From: a bacterium
GTDB lineage: Bacteria > Patescibacteriota > Minisyncoccia > Phycocordibacterales > Phycocordibacteraceae
Length of the DNA: 6,783 bases
Direction: 5' to 3'
Assembly (NCBI GenBank): GCA_021802795.1
Contig: JAJZRH010000029.1
Location: 1 to 6,783 of the forward strand
Notes under the pieces: generated by a model
Seen by the model: the letters and a program-made list of their open reading frames with translations, nothing else
Database searches by the model: none
Told to the model about the DNA's origin: nothing
In this document: positions 1 through 6,010 of the stretch, piece by piece
Position numbering within the stretch: the stretch's first letter is position 1
Layout: each line of letters starts with the position of its first letter
Made by a program: the position numbers and the translations under genes

Positions 1-621
1 CGTAACGATCTTTTCCAGATTCCATTCAATGCCTTCTTTGAAGATAGTCGCGTCCGGCTTGAAGATGACGATAGTGCCGTGCTCTTTTGAGGAACCGACC
101 TTCTTCACCTTGGCGAGCGGTTTGCCGATTTTATATTCTTGCGCGTGCATCCCGCCGTCCTGGTGCACGACGACCTTCGTGTGCTCGGAGAGCGCGTTCA
201 CCACCGAAGCGCCCACGCCGTGGAGGCCGCCGGAGACCTTGTAGCCGGAATCCTCGCCGCCGAATTTGCCGCCGGCATGGAGCGTGGTCATGATGGTCTC
301 AAGCGCGGAGACTTTTGTCTTAGGGTGGATGCCGACCGGCACGCCGCGGCCGTTGTCTACGACGCGCACATAGCCGTCCGGCAAAAGCGCCACCTCAATG
401 TCGTCCGCGTATCCGCCCATGGCCTCGTCGCGGGCATTATCAAAGATCTCCCAGACGAGGTGGTGGAGGCCTTCGGGACCAGTGGTCCCGATATACATGC
501 CGGGGCGCTTCCGGACCGGTTCCAGGCCCTCGAGCACGGTGATGGAGGATGCATCGTATGCATGGCCCGCGGCGCCTTTGGCGCCGCGCTTATCGTCGTC
601 TTTTTTGGCCGTTTTTGCCAT
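1..621 (-). CDS. gyrB: DNA gyrase subunit B, N-terminal part (runs off the left edge)
   Basis: This is the first 207 residues of a GHKL ATPase subunit of a type II topoisomerase, which uses ATP to drive DNA strand passage in the cytoplasm. Reading on the minus strand from ATG at 621, a lysine/aspartate/glycine-rich tail of about 22 residues leads into the ATPase domain. Visible motifs are [10 protein letters not shown] (36-45), [10 protein letters not shown] (58-67, matching the E. coli general base Glu42 and Mg-binding Asn46), DNGRG (89-93, Asp73 equivalent), LHAGGKF (114-120) and the ATP-lid motif [11 protein letters not shown] (127-137). The frame is open to base 1, so the transducer, TOPRIM and C-terminal parts lie outside the window. 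ParE is the alternative, because the N-terminal ATPase domain alone does not separate GyrB from ParE; GyrB is preferred on overall similarity. There is no Shine-Dalgarno sequence before the ATG. A GC-rich 9-bp hairpin lies in codons 12-18, inside the non-conserved tail. Confidence 0.93.
   Translation of the reverse strand, partial: MAKTAKKDDDKRGAKGAAGHAYDASSITVLEGLEPVRKRPGMYIGTTGPEGLHHLVWEIFDNARDEAMGGYADDIEVALLPDGYVRVVDNGRGVPVGIHPKTKVSALETIMTTLHAGGKFGGEDSGYKVSGGLHGVGASVVNALSEHTKVVVHQDGGMHAQEYKIGKPLAKVKKVGSSKEHGTIVIFKPDATIFKEGIEWNLEKIVT
568..588 (-). repeat. GC-rich 9-bp hairpin inside codons 12-18 of gyrB
   Basis: CGCGGCGCC and GGCGCCGCG are perfect inverted arms around a 3-nt loop (AAA in the mRNA). 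It begins about 33 nt after the gyrB ATG in the poorly conserved N-terminal tail. It may be a by-product of Gly/Ala codons (RGAKGAA), or a real mRNA structure close to a short-leader start. No T-tract follows it on the gyrB strand, so it is not an ordinary terminator there. Confidence 0.5.
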
Positions 622-636
622 GGTTTTCGTATCCCT

Positions 637-645
637 ATTCTAGCA
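637..645 (-). promoter_or_regulatory. Extended -10 promoter of gyrB
   Basis: On the minus strand this reads TGCTAGAAT, preceded by TA: a TG-n plus hexamer extended -10 with hexamer TAGAAT. A weak -35 candidate, CTGCAA, lies at 660-665 with a 17-nt spacer. Transcription would start near 630-631, leaving only about 9 nt before the ATG at 621 and no room for a Shine-Dalgarno sequence. Its TATGCTA core also occurs in the promoter at 3625-3635. Confidence 0.6.
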
Positions 646-680
646 TAAAATGCCCCTATTTGCAGGGCGAAAGTGGGTAA

Positions 681-2468
681 TCAGCGCACCTCAAATCCGG
701 CCTTTTTGAGGGTCTCGTACACCCGCTCCATAACGCCGTTCACTTCCTCGTCGGTCAGCGTGCGCTCCAGGGACTGGAACACGAGCCGGAATGCGTACGA
801 AACTCGTCCCTCCTTCTCAAATCGGTCAAGGAAATCAATCGTTACCGAGAAATTATCGGCCAAATCCATTACGGAAATCTCTAGGGTCTTGCGAGCGGCA
901 TCTTCTCCAACACCCTCGGGTACCCAAAATGCAATGTCGCGCACGATGAACGGGTACACGGAGAACGGCTTGTATGCGCCGAGTTCGTATTGTTTCGGTG
1001 CGTAGTCCGGCTCATCTTTTATTTCGGACAAATTGGAGGCGGGCTCGGACGTTATGGTCGCGAGCCGTTCGCCGTCTTTTGTGAAAGTGGTCCCTATTTC
1101 AAAAAGCTTCGGCTTCTGGTTCGGCGCAAGCACCAGAGGCGCATTCAATTTTGCGCGCGCGAGCGCGGCATTCATGTTTTCATCCAAATTGGTTCGGAGC
1201 GCGGGCATATTTTTATCCAGCGGGTTTGCGAGCACGATGTCGCCCTTCTTTGCGAATGATTGCGTGGAGATTTCTATAAAGCCCTGCTCCACGAGTTGGT
1301 CTTTCATCCGCTCAATGCCGCGGAAACGCGCCTGGTCCGGCGCGCCCGCAAGCGGCGGGAGCTCGGTCGCGGGAACCTTGTCATACCCGATAATGCGCCC
1401 GACTTCCTCCACCAGGTCTTCCGGAATCGTGATATCCGTCCGCTCAAACGGCGGCGTCACCGCGAACGCGTCATTTACTACCATATATGGTAGTGCGAGC
1501 CGTTTAAACACATTCTCAACTTCTTCGCGGGAAAAGTTGGAGCCGAGAACGCCGTTTATCTTCTCAAGCGATACGGAGACCGGCGCTGGCGCGCTCGCCG
1601 GCGCCGGATACTCGTCAACGACGCCCGTGACTTCCCCGCCGGCGATATCCTGAATCAGCGCAAGCACGTTGCGCATACCCGGGAAAACGAGTCCGGGTGA
1701 CGGACGATTCTGGAACCGAAGCGACGCATCCGTAAAGAGTTTGAGCGCCTGCGCCGCGCGGCGCGTCGTCGTTCCGTCGAAGTTCGCCGATTCAATAATG
1801 AGGTCCGTCGTGTGCTCGTCCACCTCCGCCGACTTCCCGCCCTTGATACCCGCAAGAGCGACGGGCGCATCGGCGTTCGCGTCCGTGATGAGCTGTATGT
1901 TCGGGACCAAGGCGTATTCTTCGCCCGAGAGGGTTGTTATTTTTTCTCCCTCCCTTGCACCGCGCACTTTTATCGCATACGCGCCGTTTTTCTGTGCAAG
2001 CTTCCCGGCATCAAATGCGTGGAGCGGCTGGCCAATGTTGAGCATCACGTAGTTAGTAGCGTCTACGATGTTGTTGATGGAGCGCTGTCCGACCGCTTCC
2101 AACGCCTCTTTCAGCCATGCGGGCGATGGGCCGACCTTCGCTCCCCTTACGAGGGCGCCCATGTAGCGTACGCATTTCTTCGGATCCTCTATTGTCACCA
2201 GAAGCTTATCGGTTGTGGGGAATTCTGCCGGCAGCTCGCGCGGTGAATGCTCCTTTATCGGCAGATCGAGTATCGCTGAAAGTTCTTTTGCAAGTCCGAG
2301 ATGCGAAAGGCAATCCGCCGCGCGATTCGGAAGCACTTTCACATCCATCATGTCGCCCGCAGCTTCTTCTATTTCAAACGCATGGAAGGTATACGCGTCG
2401 GCTATCGTCTCCGCATCCGGGAGCGGTTTATCAAAATAGGTCTGGAGCCAGTTGCGGGAGATCTTCAT
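681..2468 (-). CDS. pheT: Phenylalanine--tRNA ligase beta subunit, short form
   Basis: This is the beta subunit of (alpha-beta)2 PheRS, which charges tRNA-Phe and edits Tyr-tRNA-Phe in the cytoplasm. The start MKISRNWLQTYF matches the family's N-terminus, so it is complete at that end. Order by eye: B1 (1-38 and 45-90), B3/B4 editing domain (about 96-290), B5 (about 297-365, with PEDLVEEVGRIIGYDKVP), a shortened B6/B7 catalytic-like domain (about 375-480) and the B8 FDX-ACB anticodon-binding domain (about 503-595, starting VYPFIVRDIAF). At 595 residues it is about 200 shorter than the usual ~800. The missing part includes the EMAP/OB-type tRNA-binding insert, since TFHAFEIEEAAGD runs straight into the B1 motif LPNRAADCLSHLG. 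Residues that align with the E. coli editing site seem present (His150, Gly207, Glu226, Thr246). Where relatives read RFEKGVDP this has RFQNRPSP, and an Ala/Pro linker (about 288-297) joins B3/B4 to B5. Its ATG overlaps the HIT stop codon as ATGA, so it is probably translated by coupling. Confidence 0.94.
   Translation of the reverse strand: MKISRNWLQTYFDKPLPDAETIADAYTFHAFEIEEAAGDMMDVKVLPNRAADCLSHLGLAKELSAILDLPIKEHSPRELPAEFPTTDKLLVTIEDPKKCVRYMGALVRGAKVGPSPAWLKEALEAVGQRSINNIVDATNYVMLNIGQPLHAFDAGKLAQKNGAYAIKVRGAREGEKITTLSGEEYALVPNIQLITDANADAPVALAGIKGGKSAEVDEHTTDLIIESANFDGTTTRRAAQALKLFTDASLRFQNRPSPGLVFPGMRNVLALIQDIAGGEVTGVVDEYPAPASAPAPVSVSLEKINGVLGSNFSREEVENVFKRLALPYMVVNDAFAVTPPFERTDITIPEDLVEEVGRIIGYDKVPATELPPLAGAPDQARFRGIERMKDQLVEQGFIEISTQSFAKKGDIVLANPLDKNMPALRTNLDENMNAALARAKLNAPLVLAPNQKPKLFEIGTTFTKDGERLATITSEPASNLSEIKDEPDYAPKQYELGAYKPFSVYPFIVRDIAFWVPEGVGEDAARKTLEISVMDLADNFSVTIDFLDRFEKEGRVSYAFRLVFQSLERTLTDEEVNGVMERVYETLKKAGFEVR
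1477..1494. repeat. Perfect 18-bp palindrome inside pheT
   Basis: ACTACCATATATGGTAGT equals its own reverse complement. It encodes LPYMVV around residues 326-331 of PheT, in the B5 region. A perfect 18-bp palindrome is rare by chance: with even base use the expectation is one per 4^9 positions. It could be an operator-like site, a recombination or restriction target, or coincidence. No promoter is visible beside it. Confidence 0.6.
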
Positions 2469-2890
2469 ACCTCTTGTTCCGGAACGAACCCGGCGAAGCC
2501 GGCGCGCAACGTTTCGCCCATTGATGCGAGCAACGCATCGGTGGTTTCACCTTCCTTGACCCTGGGTACGCAAAAATCGCCCGACATATCCACCGGCATC
2601 AGGTGCACATGCACGTGCGGTACGCTCATGCCGTCTATGATGAGCGCAATGCGCTCGCCGGGGGTCACTTTCTTGAGCCGTACGGCGACCGCGCGCGACA
2701 TCACTTGGAGCGCGGCGTACTCTTCCGGGGGCATATCAAACGCGTACGAGATGTGCTTCTTGGGTACGACGAGTATGTGTCCGAGGCGGTTCGGTTCGTT
2801 CGGCACGAAAACGATATGCCCGTCATCCTGCCAAATGATCTCGTGGTGCGGACTGTTCTCCCCGATGATGGAACAAAAGACGCAGTTCAT
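2465..2890 (-). CDS. HIT-family (histidine triad) nucleotide hydrolase
   Basis: This is a 141-residue cytoplasmic HIT protein. Family members hydrolyse phosphoramidates and adenylylated compounds (AMP-lysine, aminoacyl-AMP, dinucleoside polyphosphates) through an AMP-histidine intermediate. The triad HVHVHLMP spans residues 92-99, with His94 the expected nucleophile. The N-terminal CVFC pair (Cys3, Cys6), NRLGHILVVPKKH (34-46) and IIDG (84-87) are typical of bacterial Hint/HinT-like members, and the length is normal. The first Cys of the CxxC is matched by His46 and the triad, but zinc binding is not proven. The gene lies between pheS and pheT and overlaps each by 4 nt (ATGA at 2887-2890 and 2465-2468), so it is co-transcribed and probably made in step with both PheRS subunits. 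No Shine-Dalgarno sequence is visible. The placement suggests, but does not prove, a role in clearing phenylalanyl-AMP or a related by-product. It could also be simple genome packing. Confidence 0.93.
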   Translation of the reverse strand: MNCVFCSIIGENSPHHEIIWQDDGHIVFVPNEPNRLGHILVVPKKHISYAFDMPPEEYAALQVMSRAVAVRLKKVTPGERIALIIDGMSVPHVHVHLMPVDMSGDFCVPRVKEGETTDALLASMGETLRAGFAGFVPEQEV

Positions 2891-3606
2891 ACCGGCGTTT
2901 CGTCAAAAGCGTAATTGAACCGGATATCGCCCGAATGGAACAGGCGCACGTCCGGAATGCCGTACTTGATCATCACGAACCGCTCCACGCCGAGACCGAA
3001 AGCGAAGCCTTGGTATTTCTTCGGATCAACGCCGGCGTTCTCTAGCACCTTCGGGTGCACCATGCCCGCGCCCATGACCTCTAGCCACTTGTTCTGCGCC
3101 GGGAACCATACATCCACTTCCACCGACGGCTCCGTGAACGGGAAGTAACTCGGTCGCAGGCGTATCTTCGCATCCTTCCCGAAGTACTCTTTGCAGAACC
3201 GTTCCAGCGTGCCCTTCAGGTGCGCGAGCGTAACATCGGTGCCGACCGCGAGCCCCTCAAGCTGGTAGAACTGCGCCTCATGCGTCGCATCCGTCGCTTC
3301 GTTCCGGAACACTTTCCCAGGCACGATGATGCGCGTCGGCGCGCCGTGCTTTTCCAACCAGCGTATCTGCATCGGCGAAGTATGCGTCCGCAGAAGCTTG
3401 CGCTCCTCGCCTTCCCTTCCCTTAACCCAGAAGGTGTCCCACATATCCCGCGACGGGTGGTCGGCGGGAATATTCAGGGCGTCAAAGTTGTAGTGCTCGG
3501 TCTCCAGTTCCGGACCCTGGACGACGCCAAACCCCATGCGGCCGAAAATGTCCGCCATCTCGCGGATAGCGACGGTAATGGGATGGAGGCGGCCCGGTTG
3601 ATCCAT
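2887..3606 (-). CDS. pheS: Phenylalanine--tRNA ligase alpha subunit, lacking the N-terminal coiled coil
   Basis: This is the catalytic alpha subunit of PheRS, a class II synthetase that activates Phe with ATP and transfers it to the 2'-OH of tRNA-Phe. The 239 residues cover only the catalytic core: GRLHPIT (5-11), FDALNIPADHPSRD (41-54), motif 2 with Arg101 and Glu103 (VFRNE), FYQLEG (113-118), FPFTEP (155-160), FAFGLGVERF (201-210) with motif 3 Arg209, and Ala202, the position that sets the size of the Phe pocket in E. coli. Bacterial PheS is normally about 330-350 residues with a coiled coil of roughly 85-100 residues in front of this core. Here the Met comes just before PGRLHP, and reading upstream in frame meets a TAG with no alternative start, so the loss is real in this sequence. 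It is first in the operon with the HIT gene and pheT. An extended -10 lies only 6 nt upstream of the ATG, so the mRNA is probably leaderless. Confidence 0.94.
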   Translation of the reverse strand: MDQPGRLHPITVAIREMADIFGRMGFGVVQGPELETEHYNFDALNIPADHPSRDMWDTFWVKGREGEERKLLRTHTSPMQIRWLEKHGAPTRIIVPGKVFRNEATDATHEAQFYQLEGLAVGTDVTLAHLKGTLERFCKEYFGKDAKIRLRPSYFPFTEPSVEVDVWFPAQNKWLEVMGAGMVHPKVLENAGVDPKKYQGFAFGLGVERFVMIKYGIPDVRLFHSGDIRFNYAFDETPV

Positions 3607-3612
3607 GCTGAA

Positions 3613-3621
3613 AATATAGCA
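3613..3621 (-). promoter_or_regulatory. Extended -10 promoter of the pheS-HIT-pheT operon
   Basis: On the minus strand this reads TGCTATATT: TG-n plus hexamer TATATT. Only 6 nt (TTCAGC) separate it from the pheS ATG at 3606, which places the expected transcription start at or next to the A of ATG. No convincing -35 is found 17 nt upstream. The leader is too short for attenuation by a Phe-rich peptide or a T-box, which are the usual controls of pheST. Confidence 0.6.
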
Positions 3622-3626
3622 GATTA

Positions 3627-3635
3627 TGCTACAGT
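3627..3635 (+). promoter_or_regulatory. Extended -10 promoter of the glycosyltransferase operon
   Basis: TGCTACAGT preceded by TA forms an extended -10 with hexamer TACAGT and the same TATGCTA core as the gyrB promoter. The first ATG (3646) would be only about 3-4 nt from the predicted start of transcription, and the second in-frame ATG (3658) about 16 nt. It faces away from the pheS -10 at 3613-3621, with 5 bases between the two 9-bp elements. Confidence 0.55.
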
Positions 3636-3645
3636 GGCGCTATAT

Positions 3646-4881
3646 ATGAGCCCTGAGATGCTCGCGTATCCGTTTCTCTTTATCGCGATATTCTTTGAGT
3701 CGTTCGTCCTCGTGACGCTCCTCTCAAAGCCCGCGCGTGCCGCGCGTGCGCGTACGGCGGGCACGGAGACCCCGTCGGTCGCCATCGTCGTGCCCTGCTA
3801 CAACGAGGCCGCCACGGTCGCGGGCACCTGCGAGACGCTCCTCGCCCTTGAGTACCCGAAAGACCGGCTGGAGATAATCCTTGTGGACGATGGAAGCACT
3901 GACGCGACGCCCTCCGCGATGGCGTGTTTTGCCGACAATCCGCAAGTACGCATCATCCGCAAAGAGAACGGCGGGAAGCACACGGCATTGAACGCCGCCA
4001 TCGCAACGACCGGAGCGGAGATCATCGGTTGTCTTGACGCCGATTCCTTCGTTGAGCCGAATGCACTTCGCGAAATCATCCCTTGTTTTGCGGATCCGAA
4101 AGTGGCTGCCGTCACTGCGGCTATGTCCGTACATCGCCCGAAGAATTTGCTCCAGCATATGCAAAATGCCGAATACATATTCGGCATCACGCTCCGCCAT
4201 GTCTTCGCTTCAGTCAACGGCCTCTATGTGACGCCGGGCCCCTTCTCGTTCTACCGGCACAGCACGCTCAAAGAGATAGGCGATTTCCGCCACGGCCACC
4301 AGACCGAGGATATGGAAATGGCGCTCCGCATCCAACAAAAAGGCTACAAGATAGAAAATGCGCCCTACGCCCGCGTCTACACCAAAGCGCCGGAAACAGT
4401 TTTTAAGCTCGTGAAGCAGCGCACCCGCTGGACGACCGGATTCTTCCGCAACATCCTCGGCGAGTACCGCGGCCTTGTGGGGAATCGCGCCCACGGCGTA
4501 CTCGGCATGCTCGTCCTCCCTTCCGCGCTCATCGCTGTCGGGAGCGGCATACTCATCTTCTCAATGATGGTTTTCGACCTCGTCCGGAACACCGTCACGG
4601 CGCTTGAGATACGCGCCGGTATCCCCATGTCCTATACGCTTTTGCCGCACAGTTCCATCGATTGGTTCTATCTCCCGGTAAGCGTCTATGTCTTGCTCGG
4701 CGCCTCGACGCTCCTCGCTTCCCTCTCGCTCATCGTTGCCGGCAAGCGCATCTCGAAGACCCCGGGGAACCTTGCGCTCGGGCTCATTTCCTATACGTTC
4801 CTCTACGGCCTTATCGCGCCTCTCTGGCTTTTGCGCGCCACCGCCGACGTCACCTTCGGCAAACGCCGCACCTGGCGCTAA
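3646..4881 (+). CDS. Membrane GT2-family glycosyltransferase, processive (PgaC/IcaA-like) type
   Basis: This is a 411-residue integral membrane enzyme that should transfer sugar from a nucleotide-sugar donor to a growing glycan at the inner face of the membrane. It has an N-terminal membrane segment (about 8-26) and a GT-A domain with SVAIVVPCYNE (44-54), ILVDDGSTD (78-86), ENGGKHTALNAAI (107-119), the metal/UDP-binding DAD (131-133), TPGPFSFYR (196-204), the catalytic-base motif TED (220-222) and QRTRW (258-262). Three C-terminal membrane segments follow (about 283-309, 341-366, 376-397). DxD, TED and QxxRW together are the hallmark of processive beta-glycan synthases (poly-GlcNAc, hyaluronan, cellulose), but the actual sugar cannot be read from sequence. 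Start at 3646 was chosen because it fits the promoter and includes the first membrane segment; ATG 3658 is possible. The open frame upstream to 3220 is only antisense to pheS. A thioredoxin-like gene follows 4 nt after the stop. Confidence 0.9.
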   Translation: MSPEMLAYPFLFIAIFFESFVLVTLLSKPARAARARTAGTETPSVAIVVPCYNEAATVAGTCETLLALEYPKDRLEIILVDDGSTDATPSAMACFADNPQVRIIRKENGGKHTALNAAIATTGAEIIGCLDADSFVEPNALREIIPCFADPKVAAVTAAMSVHRPKNLLQHMQNAEYIFGITLRHVFASVNGLYVTPGPFSFYRHSTLKEIGDFRHGHQTEDMEMALRIQQKGYKIENAPYARVYTKAPETVFKLVKQRTRWTTGFFRNILGEYRGLVGNRAHGVLGMLVLPSALIAVGSGILIFSMMVFDLVRNTVTALEIRAGIPMSYTLLPHSSIDWFYLPVSVYVLLGASTLLASLSLIVAGKRISKTPGNLALGLISYTFLYGLIAPLWLLRATADVTFGKRRTWR

Positions 4882-4885
4882 TCCT

Positions 4886-5551
4886 ATGTCGCTCGTCACT
4901 CGGAACGTCCTCATCGCCCTTTTCATTACCGCTGCGCTCACCGGTACGGTCGCCTATGCCGTCAACTATTTGAATAACGCGCGCATTACCGAACTCGGCG
5001 CCATCGAGGACCAGCTCTCCATTGATACGCTTTCTCTGGATACGCAATTCTCCTTGCTCGAAGCGGCGCCCTGCGATACCGCCGCGTCTTCAACCGCGTT
5101 CATCGGCAAGCTTGCCGACCTCGGCACCCGCCTCTCGTACGCTGAAAGCCAGCTCGGCATTGATAACCCGCAAGTGATACGCCTGAAACAACAGTACTCC
5201 CTGCTTGAGATACGCGACTATCTCATCACTAAGCAGCTTGCCGAGGCCTGCGGAACGAAACCCGTTACGGTCCTCTATTTCTATAGCAACGCCGGCGACT
5301 GCGCGGACTGCGACAAGGCCGGTTATGCGCTCTCCTATCTGCATGACACGTATCCCAGCTTGCGCGTCTACTCCTTTGACTACAACCTCGACCTCGGTGC
5401 TTTGAAAACGTTCATCGCCATAAACAAAGTAAAAAACACCCTGCCTGCGTTCGTAGTGAACGGCAAGAAATCCTACGGCTTCACTTCGCTTGAAGAACTG
5501 GAAAAACAGTTCCCCAAGGGGGCGCTCGCCACAACAACTTCTAAACTTTGA
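4886..5551 (+). CDS. Membrane-anchored thioredoxin-like protein with CxxC motif
   Basis: This 221-residue protein has one N-terminal membrane anchor (about 8-27) without a lipobox, then an extracytoplasmic helical, possibly coiled-coil region (about 30-120) and a thioredoxin-like domain. The domain shows VTVLYFYSNAGDCADC (127-142) with redox Cys139 and Cys142, and a likely cis-proline at LPAFVVNG (Pro187). Such proteins reduce, oxidise or isomerise disulfides, or serve a partner protein, outside the membrane; the direction cannot be told. Two further cysteines (63, 122) in the helical part could form a regulatory disulfide. ATG 4886 was chosen because it lies 4 nt after the glycosyltransferase stop (TAA 4879-4881) and just before the anchor; upstream in-frame starts would lie within the glycosyltransferase gene. 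No Shine-Dalgarno sequence is present, so translation is probably coupled to the upstream gene. The pairing suggests a shared envelope role. I cannot assign a specific gene name. Confidence 0.82.
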   Translation: MSLVTRNVLIALFITAALTGTVAYAVNYLNNARITELGAIEDQLSIDTLSLDTQFSLLEAAPCDTAASSTAFIGKLADLGTRLSYAESQLGIDNPQVIRLKQQYSLLEIRDYLITKQLAEACGTKPVTVLYFYSNAGDCADCDKAGYALSYLHDTYPSLRVYSFDYNLDLGALKTFIAINKVKNTLPAFVVNGKKSYGFTSLEELEKQFPKGALATTTSKL

Positions 5552-5574
5552 GAAGTCTAGTTGTGGGCATTTTT
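5529..5574 (+). terminator. Intrinsic terminator of the glycosyltransferase-thioredoxin operon
   Basis: The stem is built of CCACAAC (5529-5535) with GTTGTGG (5560-5566) and ACTTCT (5537-5542) with AGAAGT (5551-5556), separated by a small internal bulge, with an 8-nt loop and a T-tract (ATTTTTG) at 5569-5575. The left arm lies in the last codons of the thioredoxin-like gene. The T-tract is only on the plus-strand side, so it does not serve the convergent HNH gene in the usual way. Confidence 0.75.
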
Positions 5575-5586
5575 GCTGAAACCTAA

Positions 5587-5994
5587 TTAGGTCTTCTTTT
5601 TAAGATATTCCTTCCTCCAGGCCCTGCCATTTCCTTTATTCAGATTACGAAATAGTGGGGTAAGGGCGTGACAGTTTGGGCACAAAAGTCTTACATTCGT
5701 GACATAATTATTATCTGCATTGCCGTCCAGGTGATCCACCTCTAACGGAACCCGCTGGGTGACAGGATGTTTCTTGTTCCATCCGCACAGTGAACACTTC
5801 TCTCCGTTCTTCTCCAAAAGATATCTCTTTATGTAGCGGGAAATATTCTTAGTGATCACCTTCCGCTTGCCCGCAAGCCATTCTTCCTTAAACATTCTAT
5901 AGCGCCCGTCGGACTGACATTGGTTGGAACAGAATTTATATTGATGCCTTTTTTCGAGAGATACTCCACAGGAGTGACAAAGACGTGTTTCCAT
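5587..5994 (-). CDS. Stand-alone HNH endonuclease with N-terminal zinc finger
   Basis: This is a 135-residue predicted DNA endonuclease of the ββα-metal HNH superfamily. From the ATG at 5994, an N-terminal zinc finger uses CHSC (6-9) and CSNQC (22-26). A basic helical stretch (about 32-65) follows, then the HNH domain: CSLC (67-70), LEVDHLDGN (84-92) with the DH pair at 87-88, Asn100, and CPNCH (105-109) ending in the third metal-site residue His109. All core residues are in place, so it looks intact. A longer frame opens at TTG 6045 (17 extra residues), but ATG 5994 is preferred: an extended -10 ends 7 nt upstream, and relatives begin near the first zinc finger. Hand counts give about 45% GC, against clearly higher values in neighbouring genes, which points to recent acquisition. 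It sits just downstream of tRNA-Thr and converges on the plus-strand operon. Phage, intron-homing and defence systems all use such enzymes; no partner methylase or helicase is visible, so the role is unknown. Confidence 0.87.
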   Translation of the reverse strand: METRLCHSCGVSLEKRHQYKFCSNQCQSDGRYRMFKEEWLAGKRKVITKNISRYIKRYLLEKNGEKCSLCGWNKKHPVTQRVPLEVDHLDGNADNNYVTNVRLLCPNCHALTPLFRNLNKGNGRAWRKEYLKKKT

Positions 5995-6001
5995 TACGGG
6001 A

Positions 6002-6010
6002 ATAATACCA
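6002..6010 (-). promoter_or_regulatory. Extended -10 promoter of the HNH gene
   Basis: On the minus strand this reads TGGTATTAT: TG-n plus TATTAT, one mismatch from TATAAT. It ends 7 nt before the ATG at 5994, so transcription would start within a base or two of the ATG. This favours the 135-residue form, because the TTG start at 6045 would be upstream of this start of transcription. No good -35 is seen. The AGAGGTGG next to it overlaps the promoter and lies 13 nt from the ATG, too far for a normal Shine-Dalgarno sequence. Confidence 0.55.

Noticed and set aside
473..491. 9-bp inverted arms with a 1-nt centre in gyrB
   Set aside because: It encodes the conserved YIGTTGPEG region in GC-rich sequence, so protein constraint probably explains it.
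139..648. Long plus-strand frame opposite gyrB
   Set aside because: It is a shadow of the conserved gyrB ATPase frame; GC-rich codons leave the opposite strand open.
652..668. Small hairpin between pheT and gyrB as a terminator of the pheS-pheT operon
   Set aside because: The core stem is only about 4 bp, and it overlaps the gyrB promoter spacer; too weak to call.
1033..1653. 206-residue plus-strand frame within pheT
   Set aside because: It is low-complexity (Ser/Arg-rich), lacks a family pattern and lies opposite clearly conserved PheT domains.
3220..3645. Open plus-strand extension upstream of the glycosyltransferase
   Set aside because: It is antisense to pheS, shows no family pattern, and the promoter and membrane segment fit a start at 3646.
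5581..5592. 12-bp palindrome ACCTAATTAGGT over the HNH stop codon
   Set aside because: It is short, AT-rich and single copy in the window; it might add to termination, but no function can be supported.
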